From the NCBI GenBank assembly GCA_036785325.1, contig JAXIVH010000387.1:49622-113621 (forward strand): a stretch of DNA of 64,000 bases, in the 5' to 3' direction. The notes beneath the pieces were generated by a model. That model saw nothing but the letters and a program-made list of their open reading frames with translations. It did no database searches and was not told the origin of the DNA. The translations under genes and the position numbers were made by a program. This DNA comes from Urophycis tenuis (Eukaryota > Chordata > Actinopteri > Gadiformes > Phycidae). Of this stretch, positions 32,768-43,136 are shown piece by piece. Numbering within the stretch: the first letter of the stretch is position 1; every line of letters starts with the position of its first letter.

Positions 32768-34105
32768 TCAGACTACAGTATTTTTCCTAGGCCTTCCTCT
32801 ACGTCTTCCTGTGTCCTGACTTTTGACAACTTGGCTCATGTTAGCCTCCTCTGCAGGGTTACTGTGCAAGTCACTCTCAAAATCCTTCTCTGCAATACAA
32901 TAGCTCATTGGTCTCTGACCGGCTTCCCGCTTGCTCATCCTTACTCCCTTGGTTTCCTCCCCCTTGTCCCCCTCTGTTAGTTCAGAGGTTGTGTTACTGT
33001 AACTCCACTCACTTTCAATGTCTTTAGAAGAGGCTTCCCTCAAATGGTCCTTCTCCGATGTGTCAGCTGCTGTGATTGGGTCCGGGACCTGCCTTCGCAC
33101 CGCAAGATTAGAGTTTGTCTCCTCTGATGCTGCATTTTTTTGGGGCCTTCCTCTTGGTCTACCCATGGATCGTCTATACCTCTTATTTGGCTTCATGGGT
33201 TCGCTAGGCCCAGAGCTGGAGGCTTGTCCATGATACCGCATAAGGTGACTCTTCAGGCTCACATTGTGGTTGAAGCTCTTGTCACAGTGCTGGCACTGGT
33301 AGGGCTTCTCCCCGGTGTGCACACGCAGGTGGGATTTAAGGTGGCCCGGCTGGTTGAAGGAGCGACTGCAGAACTCACACACAAACTCCTTTATGTCAGT
33401 GTGCACCACAATGTGTCTTTTCATGTGGTTGGCACTCGGGAATTGCAAAGCACAATGGGGGCATGAAAATATTTTGGGGCCCCTGTGGCCTTTCAAGTGT
33501 AAATTGCGTGCTGGGAGTTTGGAAAACGTCATGGGACAGTCAGGGCATTCGTATGGTTTTGCTTTGCGGGTGTGAGTGCTCTCATGGGCAAGTTTATCAA
33601 GTCTTGTTTCAAAGGGCGCCAGGCAGAACTTACAGGGGTGCTCATAGCTTTCCTGGTGAATATGGCTATGAACTTTCAGGGAGCGTTCGTCCTTGCATCT
33701 CTTCCCACAAATATTGCAGGAAACTGGCTTGATTTTATACTCGCATGTGTGAGGCTTTCCCGAATAAAAGAAGGCACCACATTCTGGACAAAGTTGACGG
33801 ACACTTTTCCGCAATTCAGAATCCCTTTCGTCCGAGTTGTCGCTCTCCAATTGGTCAGAGTCATGGCTCGATGATTGGTCAGACTCGTTGCTCTCCAAAT
33901 GGTTAGAATCTTCCATTTCCCAGTCTGAATCAGAGTCGTCAATCTCCTTTTCTTCTTCTTCCTCCTCTTCTTCTTCTCCATCCTCCTTCCAACAATTGTT
34001 TTCCTTTTCAGCTTCTCCCCCTTGTTCATTTGAACAGTCTTCATCAAAGTCGAACTCTGATACATCAAAGGTTATCCCCGTGCAGCTCTCTTCATATGTA
34101 GCAGT
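32768..34105 (-). CDS. C2H2 zinc-finger protein with acidic N-region and AT-hooks (final exon)
   Basis: A single long exon starts after a TTGCAG acceptor at 34105 in phase 0 and encodes about 445 residues to the stop at 32768. It begins TATYEESCTGITFDVSEFDF, followed by a long Glu/Asp/Ser tract, a degenerate CxxC finger (CPECGAFFYSGKPHTC) and six C2H2 fingers: NICGKRC, KFCLAPF, PDCPMTF, PHCALQF, EFCSRSF and QHCDKSF. A TGEKPYQC linker joins the last two. AT-hook-like GRPRGRPQK follows the fingers and GRRRGRPRK ends the protein. It is a nuclear DNA-binding protein with an acidic activation-like region. An in-frame ATG at 34150 lies upstream of the acceptor and is intronic. The missing 5' exon could be one of the minus-strand THAP exons at 35.3-38.4 kb, most of which end in phase 0. 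Confidence 0.88.
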   Translation of the reverse strand, partial: TATYEESCTGITFDVSEFDFDEDCSNEQGGEAEKENNCWKEDGEEEEEEEEEKEIDDSDSDWEMEDSNHLESNESDQSSSHDSDQLESDNSDERDSELRKSVRQLCPECGAFFYSGKPHTCEYKIKPVSCNICGKRCKDERSLKVHSHIHQESYEHPCKFCLAPFETRLDKLAHESTHTRKAKPYECPDCPMTFSKLPARNLHLKGHRGPKIFSCPHCALQFPSANHMKRHIVVHTDIKEFVCEFCSRSFNQPGHLKSHLRVHTGEKPYQCQHCDKSFNHNVSLKSHLMRYHGQASSSGPSEPMKPNKRYRRSMGRPRGRPQKNAASEETNSNLAVRRQVPDPITAADTSEKDHLREASSKDIESEWSYSNTTSELTEGDKGEETKGVRMSKREAGQRPMSYCIAEKDFESDLHSNPAEEANMSQVVKSQDTGRRRGRPRKNTVV

Positions 34106-35280
34106 CTGCAAGAGAGAAGTGATTAAGTATTTTTCTGAAAGATAAGACATGGAACCAATTCTGCATTTTTGTATCTATAACTTTTACTGTCAGTAGTCCC
34201 CTTCCTGGGTTCTGTAATGCTCTTTTTGGTAATTTCACTTAAAGGATACATTCACTATTTTGGAACCAATGCCATATCCACAGATTGCCTAGCATGATTC
34301 GAGAATGTAGACACCATTATTATACAAATTGCAACTCAACTGCACATAGGGTGCACCTTTATATTATTATTATTGGAGCATATGGAGACCACAGCCCACA
34401 CCTGACACTGCACAAACTACCTCATCACCATGTTGTTTTTTCTTCCGGATTAACCTGTTTTTCCTATTAGTTAAAAAAGAAGAGCAATTAATTGCTCTAA
34501 GGACTAAGTCAGCAGCAGGAGTACTATGTACTGATAATAATAGTAGTAGTAGCCCTAATAGTGGCTGAGTTTATAGCTGCAAAATATATCATTTTCTATA
34601 AATCCAAAGCAATAACTAAATAAGTTTTTTGAGCATACCATTTTAGATAGATAGAGATATACTTTATTGATCCCAAGCTGGGAAATGACAGTGTAGCAGC
34701 AGCATTACACAGTTACAACACAGAGAATTAAAGAATAAAATGCAATATACAAAATGTGTAAAAATGTATAAATAAATAAAATAATAAAAAATATATATAA
34801 GGTGCAGACAGTGTACAAATTATGTAGGTGCTTGGAGACAGTTTCAAACACAAATGTTTACATTTTACCTTCAGTTAAGAAAACAACTTAGTAATAATAA
34901 TAATAACAATAATAATAATAATGTTCACAAGCACAGCATTGCAAACTTGATCACACAACCACAAACAAGGCAGACTAAGCGAACATCATTGCGTTTTTCA
35001 CGTGGTCACTTAGGTCATTTCAAGCATTCGATACGACACTTCAAAGTAGTTACAAAAGACCTACAGCGTGGCATCAGATGGTGACCCTGTCGCGTATTGT
35101 GTTATTACATCTATGGATCAGACGCAGAACACGGACACCAACGGTCTGGGGCTGGGCGACCAGTTTATGCAACTAGTTCCTCCCGAAAGAGGTTAAAATT
35201 GCGTACCCCATCTCCAATATGTGGAACAGCCAAGTTGTTCAAGAAAGCGATGAGGGTTTGAAGGAATTTTTGATTTCTCT
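34106..35280. other. Presumed intron or spacer upstream of the zinc-finger exon
   Basis: Apart from the LINE end at 34645-34830 and an AAT microsatellite at 34892-34922, nothing recognisable was found. Confidence 0.55.
34645..34830 (-). mobile_element. LINE/SINE 3' end, minus orientation
   Basis: 'atagatagagatatactttattgatcccaagctgggaaat' is the reverse of the '...gatcaataaagtat(ctat)n' end common to fish LINEs, followed by an A/T-rich body. Confidence 0.7.
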
Positions 35281-35302
35281 CCCCCCCCCCCCCCCCCCCC
35301 CG
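35281..35302. repeat. Poly-C tract
   Basis: A run of about 22 C residues interrupts the THAP frame at 35478. Confidence 0.95.
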
Positions 35303-35478
35303 CAAAACCGATGTTCAGCCATGCGAAGTTGACCGATTGGAGCATTAACATCAATCAGTAGGAGGGCCAACCAGTCTTTCAGCCGTACTGGGTCAAGGAA
35401 CGGTAATTGATGAAAAGGTGTTCTTGCACTACGATTCATTTTATTCAAACAGGTCGGGACTGCACACTGACCAACCAT
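35281..35478 (-). pseudogene. THAP-domain exon interrupted by a poly-C tract
   Basis: From ATG 35478 the minus strand reads MVGQCAVPTCLNKMNRSART and later FLDPVRLKDWLALL and MAEHRFC. This is the first two thirds of a THAP zinc-coordinating domain (C2CH) with the two leading Cys, the conserved Trp and the third Cys. A run of about 22 C residues at 35281-35302 falls exactly where the His-Phe end should follow, and the frame beyond is poly-Gly. The exon is either broken or the assembly is wrong at the homopolymer. Confidence 0.6.
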
Positions 35479-35520
35479 TACTTGTATGATAACACGGGTA
35501 GACCGGGTTAAAGGAAAACG

Positions 35521-35728
35521 CAACTGTTCCTCCCTGATCTTAGATGAGTTGATACATACCTCTCTCGCCTTCGTGTGTGCACTCGATCGCTCTGGCGTGC
35601 AGCGCTACTTTGCTAGCATGTAGCCTGGCCCAGTATATTCCTTAGGATCCAAACGAGGGTGAAGTTAGAAGCACTTCCACATTTTCCCTATTTCAATACG
35701 GTTACGCGGGTAGTAGTTTCGCAGTTAA
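35521..35728. repeat. Left arm of a long inverted repeat
   Basis: Its reverse complement matches 36400-36606 over most of 200 bp, including 'tccttaggatccaaacg', 'tttgctagcatgtagc' and 'gatacatacct'. It flanks the THAP exon at 35832-36113 with the right arm. Confidence 0.85.
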
Positions 35729-35831
35729 GTTTTTCGTGCTAACCTAATTGAACTCCACTCAAGTAACGTTAGGGCAGCTAACGTTATTGCCACTTCCAGA
35801 CCAACCCAACACCATGCATATGGACACTTAC

Positions 35832-36113
35832 AGCGTTGGGTGATGATCCCCTTACTTGTGAACGTGATTTCAGAAACGTCGGTGTGGCCGTATTCTTTAT
35901 GCGTAATCCTGAGGAGGTATAGTCCTCCTCTGTAAAATGTTCGGAGCAAACACGGCAGTTCTTCAGAATCGCCACCGGTGTTGTTGGATCCATGTTCAAA
36001 GCAGCTAACCAAACTTTCCGCCGTTTGTGGCGAGTTGGAATTCTGTGAAACATGACGGGACTATATGCCTTCTGCTTGTTATCACAACCCCGTACGATGC
36101 ACGTTATAGCCAT
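35832..36113 (-). CDS. THAP-domain protein, first coding exon (copy A)
   Basis: ATG 36113 opens MAITCIVRGCDNKQKAYSPV and continues with KVWLAALNMDPTTP, CRVCSEHFTEEDY and NTATPTFL, a full C2CH THAP domain of about 85 residues with Cys5, Cys10, the core Trp, Cys and His-Phe, and an AxPTxF end (usual AVPTIF). The exon ends in phase 0 at GCT/GTAAGT (donor at 35831). THAP domains bind DNA through this zinc fold in transcription factors and in P-element-like transposases. No second exon is certain; the phase-0 zinc-finger exon at 34105 is a candidate. It is the closest relative of the exon at 38067..38372, and it lies between inverted arms. Confidence 0.85.
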
Positions 36114-36399
36114 AATGTTTGATTGTTCACAAGCTATCTTACTACAACCCGATACTTCCTCAACTGTGCTCAAACTACTACTAGTAGTAGTGCAGGCGAC
36201 CATAGATATACAGGCGACGGCGTGCAGGTCCCGTTGATTCTATTGACGGAAGAGAGAGGGTGAGAGGATCTTTTAGGAGTGATGATATTACTGCGCCGAC
36301 GTCGAAGTGCTCCCAGGTGTTATTCCGCCATACATTATAGTTATCCTTTTTATCCGCTTGGAAAATTGGCATGTTTCATTTTGGGTTACCATACTTGGG

Positions 36400-36606
36400 T
36401 CGCGTAACTACTCATGTAGCCGTATTTAAATAGGGAAAACGTGGAAGTGCTTGGTCGCTTCTAACTTCACCCCCGTTTGGATCCTAAGGAATGTACTGGG
36501 CCAAGCTACATGCTAGCAAAGTAGCGGTGCGCGCCAGAGCGATTGGGTGCACACACAAAAGCAAGAAAGGTATGTATCAACTCATATAAGATCAGGGAGG
36601 AACATA
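36400..36606. repeat. Right arm of a long inverted repeat
   Basis: Partner of 35521-35728. The two arms enclose 670 bp holding a THAP exon. Confidence 0.85.
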
Positions 36607-36939
36607 GTTCAGTATGGACAAACGGTGGCGTTTTCCTAAACAACGTGAGGTCATGAATGGAGTTCAAGTATTTCACAAGTGCCACTGGATAAGGGCACAA
36701 TACGTACACATAACAAAACACGTTACAGGTACATGAAAGCACACGAGTTAGCGATTTGCATGTAAACTTTCCGAGCTCAGACGACTTTTCTATCAGCAAT
36801 TACCTAAAGTTAGCCGTTAGCCCAGGCAGGTATCTACCAAGAATGTCACTCTCCACAATGCATTGAACTGTAACTATAGTCTCCACAAACGTTGTCATCA
36901 TCAATCTCAGTAGGCTAACATTATGAAAGGGGCAAGCTT

Positions 36940-36998
36940 TATTAAACTGATAGGAACAGATACTACACCAGATCTTAGCCAAAACACCGAGAAGCGAT
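36940..36998 (-). pseudogene. U2 snRNA 5' fragment
   Basis: The minus strand starts ATCGCTTCTCGG and continues TTTTGGCTAAGATC, GTGTAGTATCTGTTC and TATCAGTTTAATA, matching the first 60 nt of U2 snRNA, including the branch-site recognition GTAGTA, with about four differences. After AATA the match stops, so the Sm site and 3' stem-loops are absent. It is a truncated U2 pseudogene, 39 nt past the THAP exon donor. Confidence 0.85.
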
Positions 36999-37036
36999 GG
37001 GCAAGCTTTAGTAGCCTACTAAATAAAAGTTATTAC

Positions 37037-37327
37037 CTGTTCCTCAGTGGCTATTGGTGCATCTGGAAAGACGGATGGCACCGCATTCGTTTTGAGTACC
37101 GGGTGGCCCTTCATATTGCGGGGTTTTTCGAAGTCGTCTGGTCTGAAATGGTCACTACACATTCTCAATTTGAGTAGAGTCTTCGCCGGGGTGTTGGTGT
37201 CCAAGCCAGCAGCAATAAGCCACAGTTTAGTCCTTTCTCGATCACGCACTGGAAATACGTGGAAACTTTGTGGTGCCCATCTGTAGCGTTTATTTTTACA
37301 ATTGGTAAAATCACAATAAATCACCAT
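37037..37327 (-). CDS. THAP-domain protein, first coding exon (copy B)
   Basis: ATG 37327 gives MVIYCDFTNCKNKRYRWAPQ, then TKLWLIAAGLDTNTP, LRMCSDHFRPDDF and NAVPSVFPD. This is a complete C2CH THAP domain with the AVPxxF end. The exon closes in phase 0 at CAG/GTAATA. The sequence is clearly distinct from copies A and C, so this is an old paralogue. Downstream exons were not identified. Confidence 0.85.
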
Positions 37328-37659
37328 GTTGCCTAATCGTCCGGGCCCGATCCAATAATCCAATCCCTCTAAACTAGGCAACCACTAGTGTCCCGCGCTG
37401 CTTCTTCTTCTTCTTCTTCTCCTTCTTCTTTTGGGTTTATGGCGGGTTGAAACCATTACTTATAAGGTGCATACCGCCACCTATTGTACCGGAGTATGTA
37501 GTATGAGATATTATCCCTGAACTACTTTACATCATTAGATGTGCGTAAATGGACCCCATAGTCTTTTTCGCCATTAAAAAACATCAAATAAGACATCGAG
37601 ACAATTTTTTTCAGTGATCACCCATGCATCGAGAAAGCCTCGAAAGACGCTAACAGCAA

Positions 37660-37700
37660 TTATGCAATTTCCCTCAGGGATCATTTAAGTACGTCTGTCT
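37660..37700 (+). mobile_element. LINE 3' end
   Basis: 'gcaatttccctcagggatcatttaagtacgtctgtctgtc' is the common LINE end of this window. Confidence 0.65.
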
Positions 37701-38066
37701 GTCAACAGCCCCATAGCGCTAACACTGATATGTAGCGTCCGAGTTAGGGCGGACACACACTGAGAAGTATTACTCTTTGGATGAGACTGAAACTCTCCGT
37801 TTTAATGGCGCATAATCACACTTCGCTAGAACAACATCACCTCCTCACCGCTGTTATGCCGCGTTCTGCGTGCACCTCGCGGGAGCGCGCACAGCTGAAG
37901 GGAAACTACCGTAATGATTTTTAACGACTACCGTAATGATTGTGTCTGAAATTGACAAGGTTTCCCTGATTAATGTCGCAATATTCTAGGAAACCGTCAC
38001 GTTAGCAAACAGCAGCGCTATAATCTGGTCGTGCAAGCTAACTAAATACAATACTGAAACACTTAC

Positions 38067-38372
38067 AGTCGTGGGTGATGATCCACTTCGTCCTGTCTGT
38101 GCTCTGAGGATTGTTGGGATGGCCGTATCCTTTAGACGGCGTACTGTGGTATGGGTAACTCTGTCCATGTTTTCCAAATAGTCTTCTGGTGCGAAATGCT
38201 CTGAGCAAACACGCCATTTCTTTATCGACTCTACCGGTGTTCTGAGATCTATGTTCAGAGCAGCCAGCCATTGATTCTTTCGTTCGTTGTCTTTCGTTGG
38301 AATTCTATGAAACATGATAGTAAGGTACACCTTCGACTTACTATCACAGCCGTTTACAACGCACATAACCAT
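38067..38372 (-). CDS. THAP-domain protein, first coding exon (copy C)
   Basis: ATG 38372 opens MVMCVVNGCDSKSKVYLTIM and shows NQWLAALNIDLRTP, WRVCSEHFAPEDY and DTAIPTIL, a full C2CH THAP domain. It ends in phase 0 at ACT/GTAAGT. The last residues before the donor (SSPTT) parallel copy A (SSPNA), supporting a tandem duplication. No further exon was identified. Confidence 0.85.
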
Positions 38373-39109
38373 GGCTAATCATACACAGGTAAATCCAGTC
38401 ACAAATTTGTCCGCTGCAGCTCTAACTGAAAGTTGCTGGAACTCATTGCTTTATGCCTACCGGGACTATACTTTGAGGCGCGTCATATCACTGCGCCCAT
38501 GGTACCTTTGCAACTTTCCTTGATTACGCCAGAATGAGTATAGAGTATAGTTCCGGGTAAAATCAGCCTAGACAATCGCCACGTTTCATTTTCCGTCGGT
38601 CTTATTGCACTTTCAAACTTGAGAAGAGACAAGTTTTAAATGGGAAAAATTCCGGAAATCGTAGTCCCTTCTAAGCGTGATGCTAGCGGGCGAGATGCTA
38701 ATGATCTAATCCGATTCAATGATCTATGCTAAGCTACAGCTAAAAGTTGTACCGCCAGACTCACAGAACGGCTGGATGAACGGGAAAAGGGTAAAGCTCG
38801 ATTGCTTTATTCGGCAGAACTGATTGCTGCTGCTGAATAATGCATCAGCTATTATTTATGCCTAAGTCGCTAACATTAAATGTATGGAATTCACACTGTT
38901 AAGCCAAAACAGCCCAAAATATGAGCTGGTAAAACCATGTGATTCAAAGATCTCCAGGAATAAAGTTACAGGATGGATGCATTATTCGGCAGTAGAGTTT
39001 TCACCTGCCGAGAATTGCATCCCCCTGTTATATTTATTTAATATATTTTAACTTAATATATTTTAAGTTCTTAAATCTTAAGATGCATAAATTGCCATTT
39101 CACTCTCAC
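38373..39109. other. Spacer between THAP copy C and the integrase gene
   Basis: Should hold either the last exon of the integrase gene or the THAP promoter. No exon could be supported. Confidence 0.5.
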
Positions 39110-41201
39110 CTCTGCATGCAGATCTTCCACTTCTCTCGTCTTGGCCTCCAGGTGCTCTTCAGTCACATCAGACACAACAATTAAGTTGTCATCCTCCTCT
39201 TTTTTGGTCAAGTTAAGGAATCCAGGGGTGCGAGGATGTCTGCCAAAAAGTGCACAATATGGCGTGTACTTTGTTGACCTCTGTAAAAAACATTAATAGA
39301 ATTTTACCCTTTTTTGTGTCTTGGTTGAATGAATACATCAGCAGCTGTTACACAATATTACCTGTTTAGATGTGTTTAGACTTGCCACAATACCCTTTAA
39401 ATGGGCATCCCAGTCTTTTTGTCCCTCCCCACAGTACTTGGAGAGCGCCTCCTTAATATTGCGGTTCGTCCGCTCATCCTGTCCGTTGGCCTGGGGATGG
39501 TATGCAGATGTAATGCAGTGTTTTACTCCTAGAGTCTCAAAAACACCACGGTTGACCTGCAGAAATATTAGAGTATGCAAATTACCTTGAAAGATACAGT
39601 ATGATTCAATAACAAATATTCTATGTCGTAATATAAACTGTTTTAAACACATAACTGTACCTCATTCACAAATTCTCTTCCTTGGTCTGTTATTATTTTC
39701 TCCACCAGTCCAAAGTCAAGCAGAATGTTGACAATTTTTTTGGAAACCTCAGCAGCTGTCTTGGTGTAAAGAGGTTTTGCCACAACCCATTTTGTAAATA
39801 AATCTGTGGCTGTCAGAATGAATCTGCAACATTCAGATTGTTATAAATACATTATATGTTGCATCCCTGAGTGTCAAAAACCTTGCATTTACTACCTTCA
39901 AAGGGGGTTACACATGCATAACACACAATATAATGCTACCTTTTGCCCTTTGCGGTGGTAGGAAGTGGACCAATTAAATCTACCCCTAAGACACTCCATG
40001 CCTCCTTGACAGGGATGGGATGGAGGACTGGTGCCACTGTTTTAATTTTTTCATGCAGCTGACAGCGAGGACACTCATCAACCTGTAAAACAGGGTAGTA
40101 CAGTAATTTCTTAAATTTCTTACAAGTATACTGTATATTTGGAACAGTGTAAGGAATCTGCATAATAATTGCATAAACAAACAAAGTGAAATGCATCACA
40201 GTTTATGTGAAACTTAAAGGTATCAGATTTAATGGGCAGTGAATGATACAATGAATGCAGTCAATACATTTCCTTCAGAAGTGCTAATAACACTCACCCA
40301 TTTTTTTACATCCTCCCTCAGTGTTTTCCAATGGTAGGACGCCAGTACTTTTTCAGTTGTTCGACGTCTCCCTGGATGAACCCCACTGCCAAGATTGTCA
40401 TGGCACTCCTTTAAAACATTACACACTTGCTCCTGGTTACACACCACCAAGCGGAGTTTGCCCTGGAAGCTGTAATACAACTGCTCATCTGATGCAGCAA
40501 GAAAATACAACATTAATTTAGTATGTATGTATAACTGATTATGTTACATTATGACTAAAAGCAGCTCCAGAAAGTCCAAAAGGCCTTGAAATGTTTCAAA
40601 TATGGATTGAATATAACAGCTAATATTACTTATAGTACTTGGAAGGAAAAAAGTAAAGGAAGAGGGCTAAGATAAGACACCTCATAATAAACAGATAACT
40701 TAATATTTTCTATGATGTTAACATTAGCTTCCAATTCTGCAGTTAACCCTGAGATGCTGTTAGTCCAAGTATCGTGGTGGACAGTGAAAAAAAGTTCAAA
40801 ACATTTCAGACCCTGGCTGAAACCATTAATACACACCAAGTAGGTGTTAAAAAAATATTTAGTTAACTGAAATAAAAAATTAGACTTTTGTGTGTTTACA
40901 AAACTAACTAACAAATTATTACTGTAATGTTTAATGCCACTGTCACAGCCAGACATGACTTTTATTTTGAAGTACTATTGAAAGTTAAATGCCACAGCCA
41001 GGACTTTTATTTTGAAGTACTATTGAAAGTTAAAATTAAGTAAAGTTAATTCATACTGTATGACTTACCTTTCATTGTGTATTTTGTTGATGCCTTTCGA
41101 ATCACTGCCTTTCTGCTCTCTGGTTTGGGGCTAATGATGGTCAAGGTATGGTAAACACTATTTTGGAGGAAATACTTAATTTCCTCGTAAAAGTTTTCCA
41201 T
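39110..41201 (-). CDS. Multi-exon retroviral-type integrase gene (GIN1/Ginger-like)
   Basis: Six exons join in phase (332 codons, 3' end not found): 41201-41069, 40488-40298, 40082-39940, 39823-39661, 39556-39362 and 39280-39110. Exon 1 opens MENFYEEIKYFLQNSVYHTL. Exons 2 and 3 hold the zinc-binding HHCC: CHDNLGSGVHPG and CPRCQLHEK. The catalytic core has the first Asp in VLGVDLIGPLP, the second in IITDQGREFVNE and the Glu in YHPQANGQDERTN, so the DDE triad is present. All introns are GT-AG. A gypsy-type integrase split by introns, without gag, protease, reverse transcriptase or LTRs, is the pattern of the host gene GIN1 and of Ginger DNA transposons. Which of these it is cannot be decided. 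No stop or frameshift lies in the six exons. Confidence 0.8.
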
Positions 41202-42564
41202 AGCTGCTGCCGATCGCCGATCGCCGCGAAAAAAAAAACTGTCTGACGTACAGCCAATCACAACTGTCCGACGTATGTAAAAGGTTACATTAGATTAGAT
41301 TAGGTACGTTAGATTAGGTACGTTTAGGTACATGTAAACGTTAGTTAGGAGTCTCTATAGGACTCTAGTGACGCTAGTGACAGTAGGCGAGTTTCAGATC
41401 GTTTGCATTTGCGCATTTGTTGCAACGAGAATTGAGAAGATCCGGCGGAACTCGTCATAATCACGTCAAGTTCTCGTCTGGATGTTGAGGGGAGTGTCTT
41501 ATATGGCGTCAACGGAAGTTCAAAAAGCTGGCCGATCACGTGGTTCACGTAGCCCTCCAATAGAAAAATACTAGGAAAACCACGACAATCGCTAAAGAAT
41601 GTCAATAAATGCTTTGCTTTTGAATATTTGCATGCTTATGTTGATTTATTTGAACTCAGGTAAGTTTACTAAACCTCTACATTCGTTGATAGCATTAAAA
41701 TCGTAATATTTCTGTTGATTTTTTACTTAAAGACATGAGTGAGGCAGACTGACAGATGACAGTAATTTTTTCAATTGACTACTACGTAATAGGTCTTACT
41801 CACAGCAACGTATGTGTGTTCTAATAAGAAATCCGTAGCAAATGAATTAAATTTTCAGTTGAATTTATTGAAAATACAGTTCTATCACTGTTTGTTAACT
41901 GATACATATTCTCTTCCTTATAGGCTATAAGCTTCTGTTAATTGCTTTGACCTGCTGTCTCGAATAAACCATGTACATTCTGTACATTTCTACCTGTGAT
42001 ACTTTCTTTTAACTTTCAGACTTGAGTGAGGCAGAATAACAGGTTATTAACAATAAATCTGGACTCCCAACAGCATAATGAAAATTGTGTTCTAATATTT
42101 GATTTCAAAGAAATACATGTAATTATATCAGTTTGTTACCTCCTCTTCCTTATAAATATATGTTATTTCTTTACTAAACCTGTACATTCCTTGGTAGCAA
42201 TAAACTGATATTTCCTCTCCCCCCCCCCCCCCTAAACTCTTCATTGAGGCAGAGTAACAGGTGACTGACAATGATTTGTCAATTGACTACACACAATAAG
42301 TTTGGACTTGCAACAGCATAATAACTGTGTTCTAATATTTGAATTAATTGCAAATAAATTGAGTTCTATCACTATTTAACTGTTCTTGCTTATCCCAAAC
42401 TTACTCTACTGATGGATGCATAGTAAATCACAGTCCTTTTTCTAAACGCACTGAAGACCACAATGAATTCCTTAAAAACTTTATCTGCAGAAATCAAACA
42501 TATCAGCAGCACGGCAAGCTATTTGTCTCATTGCCGCTATGTTGTCCTTGATACAGTCTTCACC
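41202..42564. other. Spacer between integrase gene and plus-strand THAP exon
   Basis: Three diverged tandem segments (about 41640-42010, 42010-42230 and 42235-42400) share 'gaggcagaataacaggt' and 'ttctaatatttga', so it is an old tandem duplication. It carries a short poly-C run at 42221-42232. No exon was found. Confidence 0.5.
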
Positions 42565-43136
42565 ATGGTATACTGTGCTGCATGGGGATGCTCCAATTGC
42601 TCGGAGAAAGGTGTCCACATGTATGGCCTCCCCAAAGACAGGGACAGACGAAGAGCATGGGTGGCTAAAGTCGGAAGGAGCAATTTAGCCATGACAGACA
42701 AAGACTTTAACAACAAAAAAATATGTGAGGTAGTCACATTCATTAGATTAGATTCAACTTTATTGTCATTGTGCAGGGTACAAGTACAGGGACAATGAAA
42801 TGCATTCAAACAATGGTTTGAATGCATTTCGACACAGGTATAATGTATATGAACTCATGATAACGATACCATATTTCTTGTTTAAGTGACAATATTATTT
42901 TAGTATTTAAAAATGAGCAGTGTCATGTCTTACTTGCACCAGTTTCTCAGATTGAGGAAAGAAAAGATGAGGAGAATGAGAGAAGGGAAAGTGACACAGA
43001 AGGAAGAGAGGAAATGGCAGATGAGGAGAGACAGGGAGAGCTCACATTAGCCATTCAGCAGAGCAGGGAGCCACCAACCAGGGAATCCTTAGATTCTGCT
43101 CTCTTCCACTCCACAATAGCAACATCACATAGACAG
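42565..43136 (+). CDS. THAP-domain protein, plus-strand copy (incomplete)
   Basis: Exon 1 (42565-42729) reads MVYCAAWGCSNCSEKGVHMY, then RRAWVAKVGRSNL and KKICE, the first half of a THAP domain. A possible second exon (42951-43136, phase 0) is open and highly charged: IEERKDEENERRESDTEGRE, then ELTLAIQQSREPP, ending CAG/GTAATG. The His-Phe and AVPxF half of the THAP domain is not found between them. A LINE-like 3' end with a palindrome sits in the intron just after the donor and may have displaced it. The gene is therefore incomplete or degraded. Confidence 0.55.
42738..42840 (-). mobile_element. LINE 3' end with palindrome, minus orientation
   Basis: 'attagattagattcaactttattgtcattgtgc' is the reverse of the LINE end at 56795-56870. 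It is followed by a perfect 15-bp inverted repeat (797-811 and 816-830 of this kilobase). Confidence 0.75.

Noticed and set aside
33018..34145. Several plus-strand frames opposite the zinc-finger exon
   Set aside because: Shadows of the C2H2 exon; no domain on the plus strand.
37660..37870. Possible LTR or promoter between THAP copies B and C
   Set aside because: No paired repeat or TG...CA ends found; only a LINE tail is clear.
39110..41201. Full gypsy or retroviral provirus
   Set aside because: No LTRs, gag, protease, reverse transcriptase or envelope were seen, and introns split the integrase.
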